A stretch of 64,000 nt of DNA from Exiguobacterium sp. s48 (GTDB lineage: Bacteria > Bacillota > Bacilli > Exiguobacteriales > Exiguobacteriaceae): assembly GCF_018617395.1 (NCBI RefSeq), contig NZ_JACSKC010000001.1, positions 1,736,001-1,800,000 on the forward strand. Direction: 5' to 3'. Made by a program: the position numbers and the translations under genes. The notes beneath the pieces were generated by a model. The model searched no databases. It was given only the letters and a program-made list of their open reading frames with translations, and was not told the DNA's origin. Each line of letters opens with the position of its first letter. Position 1 is the stretch's first letter. Positions 39,438 to 48,563 of the stretch are shown piece by piece.

Positions 39438-39964
39438 TAGTTAGCGCCTTTCGCCTTAGACAAGAAGTCTGTGACGAGGGCACGTTGTTTCGCTTCGTCG
39501 CCTTTAAGGTCAGACTGAAGGACGTGGCGTGCTGCCGAAATCGCTTGTGTGACGACTTCAGTTTGAAGCGCTTGTTTCGCAAGTTCACGTTCGCGATCAA
39601 TCGCTTTTTCTGCCTCGACTTTAATTTGTTCTGCTTCCATGCGCGCCTGCTCCACCAAGCGTGCCTGTTCAGCTTCTGCTTGTCGACGACTTGAATCGAG
39701 CATTTCTTTCGATTCAACACGTGCTGCACTAAGTGCTTCACGTTGTTCAACGACATATGTTTCCGCATCTTTGCGGCTCTTTTCAGCGAGCTCAATTTCA
39801 TTCGCTACATACTCTTCACGCTGTCTCATCATTCCAAGGAGTGGTCCCCAAGCAAATTTCTTCAACAGGGCCAAGAGTACGAGGAATGTGACAAGTGTAA
39901 AGATCATATCTAGGACGCGAAGGCCTTCATGACCTGCTTCCGCTGCAATCATCATCGTATCCAT
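39437..39964 (-). CDS. atpF: ATP synthase subunit b
   Basis: 175 residues with one N-terminal membrane helix (FTLVTFLVLLALLKKFAWGPLLGMMRQR) and a long Ala/Glu/Arg-rich helix to the C-terminus, the shape of the dimeric b-type peripheral stalk. It holds F1 against rotation. Position between atpE and atpH fits. Confidence 0.96.
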   Translation of the reverse strand: MDTMMIAAEAGHEGLRVLDMIFTLVTFLVLLALLKKFAWGPLLGMMRQREEYVANEIELAEKSRKDAETYVVEQREALSAARVESKEMLDSSRRQAEAEQARLVEQARMEAEQIKVEAEKAIDRERELAKQALQTEVVTQAISAARHVLQSDLKGDEAKQRALVTDFLSKAKGAN

Positions 39965-40035
39965 GCATACCCTCCTCTTGACTAAATAAGTGAGGGAGAC
40001 ATGCTCCCTCTTAAGTTGTTCTCGTTAACTCGGAA

Positions 40036-40290
<255 letters not shown>

Positions 40291-40323
40291 TTATTGTCTT
40301 CACGCTGTTTGTCACTTGCTTGA

Positions 40324-41061
40324 TCAATGCTCAACAGTTGCCTTGTGCCCAATGTACAACATGGCAAGTGTTAGGAAAATATACGACTGGATTAACCCGA
40401 TAAAGATCGAGAATCCTTGCCATAGCACCATCGGGAAGATTGCAAATACTGCCCCAAGTGGGTTTAATGTACTTTCTGCAGTAATCGCAAGTCCTAAGAT
40501 GATTGTAATCATGATTTCACCGGCAAAAATGTTACCGTATAGACGCAAACCGAGCGTCAACGTGTTCGCAAACTCTTCAATCAATTTGATTGGGAGCATG
40601 AACCATACCGGCTTCACATACTCGAGTGAGTAATGCTTGAATCCTACAAGCTTGATTCCATAATAGTGAGACATTGTAACGACGAGTGTCGACAAGGCCA
40701 ACGTGACATATGGATCTGCTGTCGGTGAGTTATACCATAACGTATGTCCGCTAATTAGCGTAAATGGTAATCCCATCAAGTTTGAAATCAAAATAAACAG
40801 GGTGAGTGTCATACCGAATGCAATAAATCGTCCTCCGGTCTTCCAATCCATTGAACTTGAAATGATGTCACGGACAAACTCCGCAAACCATTCGAAGAAG
40901 TTTTGCAATCCCGTTGGTTTAATTGCAAGCGCTCGAGTACCAATCACCGCGAATAAGAAGACTAAAACTGCCGCAATCAACACAGTCAGAATGTTTGTCC
41001 AACTGCCATAAAGCGTATAGCCCCCAAGTTCTAAAGAATAGGTGGGTAACCCATGATTCAT
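40324..41061 (-). CDS. atpB: ATP synthase subunit a
   Basis: 245 residues with five to six helices. The essential Arg lies in TLGLRLYGNIFAGE, and NPLGAVFAIFPMVLWQGFSIFIGLIQSYIFLTLAMLYIG is the C-terminal half-channel region. It forms the proton pathway beside the c ring. Its start codon is adjacent to the atpI stop (shared base). Confidence 0.96.
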   Translation of the reverse strand: MNHGLPTYSLELGGYTLYGSWTNILTVLIAAVLVFLFAVIGTRALAIKPTGLQNFFEWFAEFVRDIISSSMDWKTGGRFIAFGMTLTLFILISNLMGLPFTLISGHTLWYNSPTADPYVTLALSTLVVTMSHYYGIKLVGFKHYSLEYVKPVWFMLPIKLIEEFANTLTLGLRLYGNIFAGEIMITIILGLAITAESTLNPLGAVFAIFPMVLWQGFSIFIGLIQSYIFLTLAMLYIGHKATVEH

Positions 41062-41471
41062 TAATATTCACCTCTTTTCCTGCTGAGCTGGGCAAGTGCA
41101 AACTCGCCAATTTGTATAATGTGGCCGGCGATTAGACCAGTTACCACCGCAATCAAGGATACCCGGTCGTCATAGAATAGACCGACTATCACTGCCAACA
41201 CACCGACTGCCATTCTTGAAACAGTCCCATGTGATTTCGGGCGTCTGCCCGTTTCAATAACGTCATACATTCGAACAACCGATCGATTTTGCATATGTAA
41301 AATGATCAGACTTGCCACTCCACCGATAAAAAGGCCTAAACAAACGGATTCATATCGAGGAATCGCATAGGATACGGCTAACAAAAGAGTAAACCAAACC
41401 GAAAACCCTATCGTATAACGCTTCATCAATCTCTTTTGTGCATGTACATTTGCCTGCACCTGATTATTCAT
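41061..41471 (-). CDS. atpI: ATP synthase subunit I
   Basis: 136 residues from ATG 41471, which overlaps the atpZ stop codon by 4 bp; a longer frame to 41573 would run across atpZ. Four hydrophobic helices. AtpI-family proteins help assemble the c ring. The start of atpB follows at once. Confidence 0.85.
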   Translation of the reverse strand: MNNQVQANVHAQKRLMKRYTIGFSVWFTLLLAVSYAIPRYESVCLGLFIGGVASLIILHMQNRSVVRMYDVIETGRRPKSHGTVSRMAVGVLAVIVGLFYDDRVSLIAVVTGLIAGHIIQIGEFALAQLSRKRGEY

Positions 41472-41695
41472 TCGTTCTCTCCTGTCAATAAACTCCGAAG
41501 AATGAGTACGAGCGCGATGAGTCCGAACAACATCCCCAGAAACACCGACGCATTCAAACCAAATGTTCCCCAAAACTCTCGTCTGACGCCATATTGTCCG
41601 ACGAAATAACCAATGACGATCGGTCCTGCCAGTGCGGTTGAAAGTTGAGAGGCAATCGAGGCGTAGGATAGGTAACGATTGTCTTTTTTCACCAT
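41468..41695 (-). CDS. atpZ: AtpZ-like accessory protein
   Basis: 75 residues from ATG 41695, with AAGGAGG 6 nt before it; an earlier in-frame start at 41716 lies before that site. Two helices: SQLSTALAGPIVIGYFVGQYG and ASVFLGMLFGLIALVLILRSLL, matching the AtpZ/AtpI (AtpR-like) family of small F0 accessory proteins proposed to transport Mg or Ca ions or to help assembly. It is the first gene of the atp operon. Confidence 0.82.
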   Translation of the reverse strand: MVKKDNRYLSYASIASQLSTALAGPIVIGYFVGQYGVRREFWGTFGLNASVFLGMLFGLIALVLILRSLLTGENE

Positions 41696-41818
41696 CCTCG
41701 ACCTCCTTTTACACAATCAAACTTAGATTCTCTTTCATCAATTCACACTCGCGTGACCGCCAAAAGTCACACAAGTTCAGAGTAACGGAAATGGTATAAG
41801 AAGTCAATGGATTTCACA

Positions 41819-41846
41819 ATTATAAAAGCGCTTTAAATCAAGTCAT
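41819..41846 (-). promoter_or_regulatory. Candidate promoter of the atp operon
   Basis: On the minus strand a perfect TATAAT (41819-41824) follows ATGACT (41841-41846) by 16 bp, about 125 bp before the atpZ start. The spacer contains the palindrome AAAGCGCTTT (41825-41834). A weaker alternative, TTGACT-N17-TACTCT, lies at 41779-41807. Confidence 0.45.
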
Positions 41847-42072
41847 ATCAATAGTTTTCCGCACTTCATAAACTAAACGTTTAAAGCACTTTTTAAAGAA
41901 AGTGTGAAGAAACGTTGAAATAAAAATGTTGACTTTATAACATTTCACAAAAGGAATCAGATGAAGAATAGTTCAGTTATACCTCCACGTTTTGGAAATT
42001 TCAATCCGTAAACGTTTACGTTCACAAAGAGTTACGAAACGGTCGTTGACTACTTTTTGAAATCGTTTTCAA
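41825..42072. promoter_or_regulatory. Leader region of atp operon with cre-like palindromes
   Basis: The 620 bp between atpZ and the upp terminator hold no gene I can support and are AT-rich. They contain four palindromes with a central CG: AAAGCGCTTT at 41825-41834, TAAACGTTTA at 41874-41883, CGTAAACGTTTACG at 42007-42020 and TGAAATCGTTTTCA at 42058-42071. The last matches the CcpA box consensus TGNAANCGNWNNCA at all fixed positions; the third differs only at its two outer bases. CcpA control of the operon is a reasonable inference. Confidence 0.5.
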
Positions 42073-42314
42073 CGTCCTGTATCAGTATACCGAGGATGTT
42101 TTTGACATGTCGAGCGATTTCGCCCATTTTTTTGTGAGTAATCTCATTCGTTGAATTAGCGGAATGATTGCTCGTCACTCTCCCGTATATTCTTTGTCTG
42201 ATAGTTAAATAAGAAGAAACTAAGAAATGAACACTTTTATTCGATGCTTCACCTTTCTTTTTTTGTGTCTATTTTGTGACCGAATTGAATGATTAAAATT
42301 TCACCTGATCCCCA

Positions 42315-42346
42315 TAAAAAAACGGGAATCGCTCAGGCGATTCCCA
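42315..42346 (-). terminator. Intrinsic terminator after upp
   Basis: Perfect 9-bp arms GGGAATCGC / GCGATTCCC with a 4-nt loop; seven U residues follow on the minus strand. It isolates upp from the atp operon. Confidence 0.92.
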
Positions 42347-42356
42347 TGGATCAAAC

Positions 42357-42986
42357 TTACTTCGTACCAAACAAACGGTCACCCGCGTCCCCAAGTCCAG
42401 GAACGATATAACCGTGATCATTTAATTTTTCATCGAGTGCCGCAAGATAAATCTCCACATCCGGATGTTCTGCTTGCACACGCTCTACGCCTTCTGGTGC
42501 TGCACAAAGACATGCCAATTTGATTGACTTCGCGCCATGCTTTTTGAGTGAGGCGATGGCATCAACAGCCGAACCACCTGTCGCGAGCATTGGGTCTACG
42601 ACGATAAAATCACGTTCTGTGACATCTGTCGGAAGTTTCAAATAGTATTCGTGTGGCTCAAGCGTTTCCGGGTCACGATAGAGACCGATATGACCGACTT
42701 TTACGTTCGGCATCATTTTGAGGAACCCATCCACCATACCAAGTCCTGCACGTAAAATAGGGACGATTCCCAATTTCTTGCCGGCAATCATCTTTTGAGT
42801 GGAAACAGAGACCGGTGTCTCGATTTCTACGTCTGTTAGTGGTAGGCTGCGCGTGATTTCGTATGCCATAAGTGAAGATACTTCGTCGACGAGTTCACGG
42901 AACTGCTTCGTCCCCGTCTCTACTTTACGCATAATCGTCATTTTGTGCTGAATCAAAGGATGGTCATAAACATGTACTTTTCCCAT
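42357..42986 (-). CDS. upp: Uracil phosphoribosyltransferase
   Basis: 209 residues: start [24 protein letters not shown]-binding motif [18 protein letters not shown], and the uracil site near [18 protein letters not shown]. It converts uracil and PRPP to UMP in pyrimidine salvage. Located between glyA side and the atp operon as in B. subtilis, with an extra block of genes on the glyA side. Confidence 0.97.
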   Translation of the reverse strand: MGKVHVYDHPLIQHKMTIMRKVETGTKQFRELVDEVSSLMAYEITRSLPLTDVEIETPVSVSTQKMIAGKKLGIVPILRAGLGMVDGFLKMMPNVKVGHIGLYRDPETLEPHEYYLKLPTDVTERDFIVVDPMLATGGSAVDAIASLKKHGAKSIKLACLCAAPEGVERVQAEHPDVEIYLAALDEKLNDHGYIVPGLGDAGDRLFGTK

Positions 42987-43085
42987 CTTGCTTCACTCCT
43001 CTCTCATTCTCTCTCGAGCATTGTACCCTAACTCAGTTGAGAAGGGTAGAGCCAACTTCTTTTTTCATAAAGGTCAGACGCCATT

Positions 43086-44300
43086 TTATGGTTGGTTGAT
43101 TTGAAAATAATCGGTTGTCGGAAGTTCATACGTTTTAGATGACTGTTGGTCCACTACATAGAGTTCCGTCTCTGTCTTCCATACATCAAAGGATTGTTCG
43201 GTCAATTCTTCATATAGATGTAAGACTCCGATTTTGACAGCTGTAGATGCTTTCTCATGAGGTTGAATATGAGATAAGGCATCAAACAGCTCTTGTGTCT
43301 TTGGACCGTCTAACCATACGGTATCTTGGTTCGACTCAAAAACGGCAAGGCGTGTTTCCCCATCGGCTGGACGCGAAGACATCTTATTCAGGGCCGGCCG
43401 GCGAACGTGCCCCCAAATCTCAAGGACGGTTCCGTATGTTTTCGATAGGGTTAGTGACGATTGGTTAGCCACGTCTTCTACAATCGGTTGATCGGATAAG
43501 ATAATCCGTTTCATCAGTTTACGGTGTTCCCCTTCAAGAGAAAGCGCCTCCTCTTTCGGATCAACTTTCATGTACGATGCCTCAAACATATTGGGAAGCA
43601 CGAGTTGTTTCAGGGATGGCGCATCCCCGATTTGAAGGGTGAGCCGATCATCGGCTCGGCTCGTCAAAAACACATACCCTTCATTTTCCCCACTCTTAAA
43701 CGGAAATAACTTCGGTTCAATGATTGGATCGAGTGTACGTCCATCCCGTACTGTCTCGAACGTTACAAAGATTGCTCCTGTATCGGGTGTCGTGTAGTGA
43801 AAAGCAGAATCCTCCACAATTTCTTCGTGTCCATCATTCAAGTTGAACGTCTTCGCAAGTTGATTGAGATCACTGACTTGATCGAACTCAATCGTTGAGG
43901 CGATCTCCGATTCCTCGAATCGCTCTTCGTCAAGAGTTTCAAACTCTTGAATTGATTCTACAGCGAACGTCCGCTCCATCAATTGACTGCTGTTCGCACA
44001 GGTGATATACCGTTCGTCCCCCGCAGCAAAATATTTCACAGTTTTAGACCCGAGGACTTCATATAGTGGGTGACGGAATGTGACTTCTGCCACTTTCGCT
44101 CTCTTTGTCGGCAAGACATCGGTTGGACGACGCTCGCAATATGTAAGCAATTGTTTTTTCGTCTGTTCTGTTAATGCTATCTCAGGATCTTGCTCGACTC
44201 GATAGGAAGACAATGGACGTAACTCAATCGCGTTCATCGTCTCGGTACCACATCCACTCAACAAGATACAACTGAGCAAGATTCCCCAATACGACCGCAT
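43086..44300 (-). CDS. Large lipoprotein, unknown function
   Basis: 404 residues with a lipobox LSGC (Cys17) after a short hydrophobic signal, so it should be surface-anchored. The mature protein is Glu/Asp/Thr-rich, mixed alpha/beta, with no motif I recognise. Two Cys (near 54 and 101) could form a disulfide. GGAGGGA precedes the ATG. It is upstream of upp on the same strand with no clear terminator between, and downstream of the tandem-repeat protein gene after a terminator. Confidence 0.65.
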   Translation of the reverse strand: MRSYWGILLSCILLSGCGTETMNAIELRPLSSYRVEQDPEIALTEQTKKQLLTYCERRPTDVLPTKRAKVAEVTFRHPLYEVLGSKTVKYFAAGDERYITCANSSQLMERTFAVESIQEFETLDEERFEESEIASTIEFDQVSDLNQLAKTFNLNDGHEEIVEDSAFHYTTPDTGAIFVTFETVRDGRTLDPIIEPKLFPFKSGENEGYVFLTSRADDRLTLQIGDAPSLKQLVLPNMFEASYMKVDPKEEALSLEGEHRKLMKRIILSDQPIVEDVANQSSLTLSKTYGTVLEIWGHVRRPALNKMSSRPADGETRLAVFESNQDTVWLDGPKTQELFDALSHIQPHEKASTAVKIGVLHLYEELTEQSFDVWKTETELYVVDQQSSKTYELPTTDYFQINQP

Positions 44301-44432
44301 TGATGTCCCTCCTCATTCCCAATTCGGTGAAAACCACCTAAATTTTTCTTGTATATCATAACATATAACCTATTTTTGTGATGATTTCAGAATTATTACG
44401 TTTCTGATGAATTCTTTCGCATAGTCGACGCT

Positions 44433-44466
44433 ACAAAAAAGAGCCGATCGATAGATCCGCTCTTTC
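44433..44466 (-). terminator. Intrinsic terminator after the tandem-repeat gene
   Basis: AGAGC-GATC / GATC-GCTCT arms (one internal mismatch) and six U residues on the minus strand. Confidence 0.8.
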
Positions 44467-44477
44467 AAGTATCCGTA

Positions 44478-45161
44478 TTAATCTTTTTCGTATTCATTTT
44501 CAGATTCAGATGAGTCGTCTTGTGAAGAATCGTCATTCTCATATTGATCGTCCTGTGATTCACGGTCCACTTCAATGACCGCCCCATCTCGATTCAGTTC
44601 AAGTTTGACGAGATCTCCGACTCGTGGTGTATCCTCATCAATTTCCGAACGTGCCGCTAAAGAATAGGTGTTGTCCTTTCCATCGATGTTGATTGTGACA
44701 TCTTGATTCGTCAATTTCACGAGTGTCCCGTAAATATAAGAATCTTTGTCTCCGCTCTCACGGTCTACTTCCTTCACTTCATCGTTTTGATTCAATTCAA
44801 GTTTGACCCGATCTCCCACTTGCGGTGTATCCTCATCAATTTCATGAGTCGCTGCTAAACGATACGTCGATTCTTTTCCATTGAAACTGATGGTCACATC
44901 TTCTTTCGATAACTGAACGAGTGTCCCATATAGTTCATAGTCGTCCCCACTCTCGACTCGCGATGCGTCATCTGGTGTGTTACTCGAGTCATCCGATGAA
45001 GCGGAGTCGTCCGGGTTGTCCGTTGATTGATCATCACTCGCTTGATTCATTGCTTGTGGCACGATGACTGTGTCCGTCTGATTTCCACTTACATAAAATC
45101 CAATTCCTACAATCGCCATGACAGCTAGTAAAGCTCCGATGATCCAGCCGATACGTCTCAT
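44478..45161 (-). CDS. Membrane-anchored protein with two tandem ~60-residue domains
   Basis: 227 residues from ATG 45161 (AAGGAGG 8 nt upstream; earlier in-frame ATGs lack this). Helix 4-23, an Asp/Ser/Gln-rich linker to about 72, then two copies of one domain (76-136 and 142-202): each has YGTLVxL, DVTIxxxGKxxTY, EIDEDTPxVGDxVKLELN and EVDRES. A very acidic tail of about 25 residues ends the protein. The domain is beta-rich and looks like an OB/SH3-type or DUF5666-like fold; I cannot name it. The gene follows the two-component kinase gene by 108 bp, so it may be a target or part of that system. Confidence 0.72.
   Translation of the reverse strand: MRRIGWIIGALLAVMAIVGIGFYVSGNQTDTVIVPQAMNQASDDQSTDNPDDSASSDDSSNTPDDASRVESGDDYELYGTLVQLSKEDVTISFNGKESTYRLAATHEIDEDTPQVGDRVKLELNQNDEVKEVDRESGDKDSYIYGTLVKLTNQDVTINIDGKDNTYSLAARSEIDEDTPRVGDLVKLELNRDGAVIEVDRESQDDQYENDDSSQDDSSESENEYEKD
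44556..44936 (-). repeat. Tandem internal duplication in the envelope protein gene
   Basis: Two about 183-bp units (44754-44936 and 44556-44738) encode the two domain copies. Stretches such as GGTGTATCCTCATCAATTTC (plus orientation) are identical in both, so the duplication is recent or kept alike by recombination. Confidence 0.75.
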
Positions 45162-45269
45162 GGTCATTTCCTCCTTATGATGTGTTCTTCTTATTTGCAT
45201 CATAAGCCTCTCGAGTGAGAGTCCATTTAAGGTTTCATTAGAAGTTGATGAGAAAGTGCGAAACATTCA

Positions 45270-46505
45270 TCATCGAGTCAGATAAAACACACTACCGTCC
45301 GGATCATTCGATTCACTTCCAATCGTCCACTCATTCAAGTCCGCCACTTCTTTCGCAATTGCGAGACCGAGACCGCTCCCGCTTCGATCACGGGCTTCAT
45401 CCAATCGATAAAATCGGTCGAACAAACGATTCCTCACGTCCTTTGGAAGGATTGGTCCACGATCGCGCACCTCAATCCGATCACTCTTCAAATGAAGGCT
45501 CGTCTCCTTCGCATACTTCAAACTATTGTCTAACAAGATGACAAGAATGCGCTGTAACGACTCACGATGACCATACCAGTTGCCTGTGGCTTCAACGAAT
45601 AGATGGACACCGTACGACCGTAAAAAGCGTTCTGCTAGTGATTCCCCAAGTTCAGCTAAATCGATGTCTTCTCGTTCTACCTGCTCGAGTGCAGTGAATC
45701 GACTCAATTCAAGCATCGGTTCAATCAAGTCACTTCTCATTTGACGTGACTCCGTCAAAATATGGTCAATCGCTTCTGTTCGCACACTCTCATCCTCTTG
45801 TCCCCAGCGCTGCAATAATTTCGCATAGCCCTCGATGACCGTCAATGGCGTCTTCAGTTCATGTGAAACATCGGCAACAAAACGGCGCTGTTGTTCCATC
45901 GTTCCTTCGACCCGCTCAATCATATGATTAAATCCATTCGAAAGGGTCGTCACTTCATCTTGTCGGTCATCTACTTCAATCGTCTCTAACTTCCCGGACT
46001 CCGTGATTCGCTCCATCGTTTCAGTCAATCTGCGTAAAGGTGACAGACCTTGACGTAAAATCCACCACGTTCCGAGAAACGTCATTAGAACGGCAAGGAA
46101 GAACATGACGAGAAAAATGGTCGCGAGCGCTTGAATCGTATTGCTCACGTCTTGATCTTGAAAGCCAAATGCCAGGCCATCCGTCGTCGCGACCACAAAC
46201 CAGTCATCGATCAGAGCAGGCTCACCGTAATTGATGGGAAACGTCGTTCCGTCGGGCACTTCTCCCCCGATGATTCCCCATTCTCCATTATCTTGACGTT
46301 CTAACACGACACTGTCCTCATGAAGTGACAATACCGCATCGCTGTTTCGGACATCTTCTTCCAAGAGATTTAACGCCTGCAGTAACACGTCAAAACGTGA
46401 ATCGACAATCTCCTGCCTAGCGACGAACCACGTCACACCGAAGGAGACGAGGAGAAGCAACAACATGAACCCCGTCATCGCCCATGCGATTTTTGTTCGT
46501 AACAT
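45270..46505 (-). CDS. Sensor histidine kinase of an OmpR-type system
   Basis: 411 residues: helix 8-29, an extracytoplasmic domain to about 118, second helix 119-142, HAMP (LSPLRRLTETMERITESG), HisKA (VSHELKTPLTVIEGYAKLL) and HATPase_c (NSLKYAKET, SGSGLGLAI). The DxGxG motif reads DRGPILP, shifted from the usual DNGxGI, so the ATP lid is atypical. It is the partner of the response regulator just upstream, four bp away. Confidence 0.9.
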   Translation of the reverse strand: MLRTKIAWAMTGFMLLLLLVSFGVTWFVARQEIVDSRFDVLLQALNLLEEDVRNSDAVLSLHEDSVVLERQDNGEWGIIGGEVPDGTTFPINYGEPALIDDWFVVATTDGLAFGFQDQDVSNTIQALATIFLVMFFLAVLMTFLGTWWILRQGLSPLRRLTETMERITESGKLETIEVDDRQDEVTTLSNGFNHMIERVEGTMEQQRRFVADVSHELKTPLTVIEGYAKLLQRWGQEDESVRTEAIDHILTESRQMRSDLIEPMLELSRFTALEQVEREDIDLAELGESLAERFLRSYGVHLFVEATGNWYGHRESLQRILVILLDNSLKYAKETSLHLKSDRIEVRDRGPILPKDVRNRLFDRFYRLDEARDRSGSGLGLAIAKEVADLNEWTIGSESNDPDGSVFYLTR

Positions 46506-46508
46506 CGG

Positions 46509-47186
46509 TCACTCACCACGCTTCAACATATAACCGACACCACGAACCGTTTGAATCCAAGAACCGGTCAGTTTTTTTCGTACGTACCGGACATAGACGT
46601 CCACGACGTTCGTATCCCCATAATAGTCAAATCCCCAAACGTGTTCGACGAGTTGGTCTCGCGTCAACACACGTTCAGGGTGTTCTAAAAAGAAAACCAA
46701 CAAGTCAAATTCACGTCGAGTCAAGTCGACTTTATTTCCATCGCAATATACTTCATGACGATTCACGTCAACGGTTAATGTGTCATACGTCAATACCTGT
46801 TCGGAATGGTCCTGGTGAACGAGCTGACGCATACGTAAAAATGCCCGAATCCGAGCGAGCACCTCTTCGATTTCAAATGGTTTGGTGATGTAATCATCTG
46901 CCCCAAGATCGAGTCCGCTCACTTTGTCATAACGATCGCCACGAGCCGTCACCATCAGAACCGGTAACAACGGCCGTTCTTCTTTCAGACGACGTACCAC
47001 TTCGAGTCCACTCATTTGAGGCAACATCACATCAAGCAAGACGAGATCGACATCATCTACGAGAGCTCGCTCCAAACCGACACGCCCATCCATCGCCACA
47101 ACGACGGCATACCCGGCGTGCTTCAATTCCAATTCCAGTAATCGCGCAATCTTCGAATCATCTTCTACGACGAGAATCGTCTGCAT
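46509..47186 (-). CDS. OmpR-family response regulator
   Basis: 225 residues from ATG 47186 (AAAGGAG 8 nt upstream; a GTG at 47195 lies within the site). Receiver domain with Asp in LVLLDVMLPQMSGLEV and Lys in YITKPFEIEE; C-terminal winged helix with LTRREFDLLVFFLEHPERVLTRDQLVEHVWGFDYYGDTNVVDVYVRYVRKKL. It controls unknown targets, perhaps the tandem-repeat protein gene downstream. Confidence 0.92.
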   Translation of the reverse strand: MQTILVVEDDSKIARLLELELKHAGYAVVVAMDGRVGLERALVDDVDLVLLDVMLPQMSGLEVVRRLKEERPLLPVLMVTARGDRYDKVSGLDLGADDYITKPFEIEEVLARIRAFLRMRQLVHQDHSEQVLTYDTLTVDVNRHEVYCDGNKVDLTRREFDLLVFFLEHPERVLTRDQLVEHVWGFDYYGDTNVVDVYVRYVRKKLTGSWIQTVRGVGYMLKRGE

Positions 47187-47202
47187 CCTGCTCACTCCTT
47201 TG

Positions 47203-47230
47203 AAAAAACGTCGAGCGACTCGCTCGACGT
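47203..47230 (-). terminator. Hairpin with U tract directly before the regulator gene
   Basis: CGTCGAGCG / CGCTCGACG arms with a 3-nt loop and six U residues on the minus strand. The U tract ends only a few bases before the ribosome site of the response regulator. It may terminate the 82-residue gene or act as an attenuator. Confidence 0.75.
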
Positions 47231-47251
47231 ATTGTTATTCAATTCCCGAAA

Positions 47252-47500
47252 TCAATCCGCAAAAAACAGACGAACTCCTTCTGGAATAGCGGATTCAACT
47301 TGTCTTTCGAGACTGTCTTCCCACTCATCCCAACTCGCGTCCACTCGCTCCAATTGCCGTTCGATGTCCAGCGCCGCTAACGATAGTTGCGACAAGCTGG
47401 ATTGACCGGTTGAAGTGAAAAAGAAGAATCCGGCAAGTCCGATTCCCATCAGTCCAATCGCCAAAAGAAAAGTTCCAATCGATTTCAATATACGTTTCAT
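47252..47500 (-). CDS. Small membrane protein, unknown function
   Basis: 82 residues from ATG 47500 (AGGAGGG 8 nt upstream; a GTG at 47506 is too close). One strong helix (IGTFLLAIGLMGIGLAGFFFF) is followed by a helical, acidic extracytoplasmic part (LAALDIERQLERVDASWDEWEDSLERQVESAIPEG). It lies directly before a two-component system and might be a regulator of the kinase, but that is only position-based. Confidence 0.6.
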   Translation of the reverse strand: MKRILKSIGTFLLAIGLMGIGLAGFFFFTSTGQSSLSQLSLAALDIERQLERVDASWDEWEDSLERQVESAIPEGVRLFFAD

Positions 47501-47575
47501 CGACACATCCCTCCTACTCGCATCATACGATGTAAATAAGAGAATATAAGGTGGACTTCATTAGAGTTCCATGAG

Positions 47576-47601
47576 AAAAGGCACTGCTCACGCAGCGCCT
47601 C
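47576..47601 (-). terminator. Terminator after the glyA-linked gene
   Basis: AGGCACTG / CAGCGCCT arms with one wobble; the minus strand continues with TTTTCTC. Confidence 0.65.
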
Positions 47602-48559
47602 ATTCTTCTTCAAGCACGGATTTGGCAATCGGTGCCCAATACGTCCCTTCCATCTCGGAAACGGTCGTCAACGTCTCACGATAAGCCGGATCATTCGCTT
47701 TTTTCTCGGCAATCCCTTTCATCCAAAGGACATCCGCTTTGTAACCGGACTCTGGATACGACTCGATATAAGCCGCATAATCCGCGATTTCTGCTTTTTC
47801 TAACTTGTTATCGACGAGAAGTCGATAAAATCCGACAGCCTGCTCTTGACCAGCTTTTGCTTTCCCGTCTAACAACTGATCAGCTCGCTCATATTTCTTG
47901 TCTTGAACGAGTGCTTCTACCTCGGTCAGCGGTACAACATCTGTTGATGTGTCCTGTGCCTCTTCCGTTGCTTCCTTCGGTTTTTGTTCGTCCGACTCTT
48001 GAAGCTTCTCATTCTCTTCTTCGAGCCGAGCGACTTCTGCCTCGAGTTCTTCAAGGCGCTCCGCGAGTGCTTCTTCTTCCGTCACCGTCTCGACAACAGT
48101 TTGATCCGATTCGTTCGGCGTCACGACTGGTACGACTGGCGGTTCGGTATCTGGCCAAAACACGAGCGCTCCAGCCGCGAGACCAACGACGAGCGGAAGC
48201 CCGAGCCATTTCTTGTCGAACTTGAACGCCTGTCGCCATTCGGCTAAATCCGCATGTTGGATGACAGCTGACGAGAACGAACGAAAGCGGCGCTTGGCCG
48301 CTTTTCTTCCGTTCGCCTTTACTTCTAGCGCAAGACCTAGTCGATGGAAAGCAGCCGGCACTTTCATCCCGAGAAGCGGCACGATGCGTTCGCTCGCCTC
48401 TTCATAATAGCCGTGGTCGAGGAGCGTCGTGATGACACCGAATTCACTGGCGACAAGACGGAAAGACGGATCGTATTCCCCTTTACGAGCCAACCATTCC
48501 GTCATATCGAATAAGGGAAGTTCGGATAGCTCTCGTTCTGCTAGTGTCCGAATATCCAT
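47600..48559 (-). CDS. Single-pass membrane protein with coiled coil, unknown
   Basis: 319 residues. Residues 1-115 are a soluble helical domain with no signal peptide; a membrane helix (GLPLVVGLAAGALVFW) is at 118-133; residues 155-195 form a Glu-rich coiled coil (LAERLEELEAEVARLEEENEKL); the remainder (215-319) has TPR-like helices (KKYERADQLLDG, YAAYIESYPESGYKADVLW). The topology suggests N-terminus in and repeats outside. It starts 4 bp after glyA, so it is co-transcribed with it. I do not recognise the family. Confidence 0.65.
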   Translation of the reverse strand: MDIRTLAERELSELPLFDMTEWLARKGEYDPSFRLVASEFGVITTLLDHGYYEEASERIVPLLGMKVPAAFHRLGLALEVKANGRKAAKRRFRSFSSAVIQHADLAEWRQAFKFDKKWLGLPLVVGLAAGALVFWPDTEPPVVPVVTPNESDQTVVETVTEEEALAERLEELEAEVARLEEENEKLQESDEQKPKEATEEAQDTSTDVVPLTEVEALVQDKKYERADQLLDGKAKAGQEQAVGFYRLLVDNKLEKAEIADYAAYIESYPESGYKADVLWMKGIAEKKANDPAYRETLTTVSEMEGTYWAPIAKSVLEEE

Positions 48560-48563
48560 TGAC

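Noticed and set aside
41825-41834. AAAGCGCTTT as a stand-alone CcpA box
   Set aside because: It lacks the outer TG and CA of the consensus. It is mentioned only as part of the palindrome cluster.
43014-43100. Terminator between the 404-residue lipoprotein gene and upp
   Set aside because: Only a 6-bp weak stem is present and it is followed by A, not U, on the minus strand.
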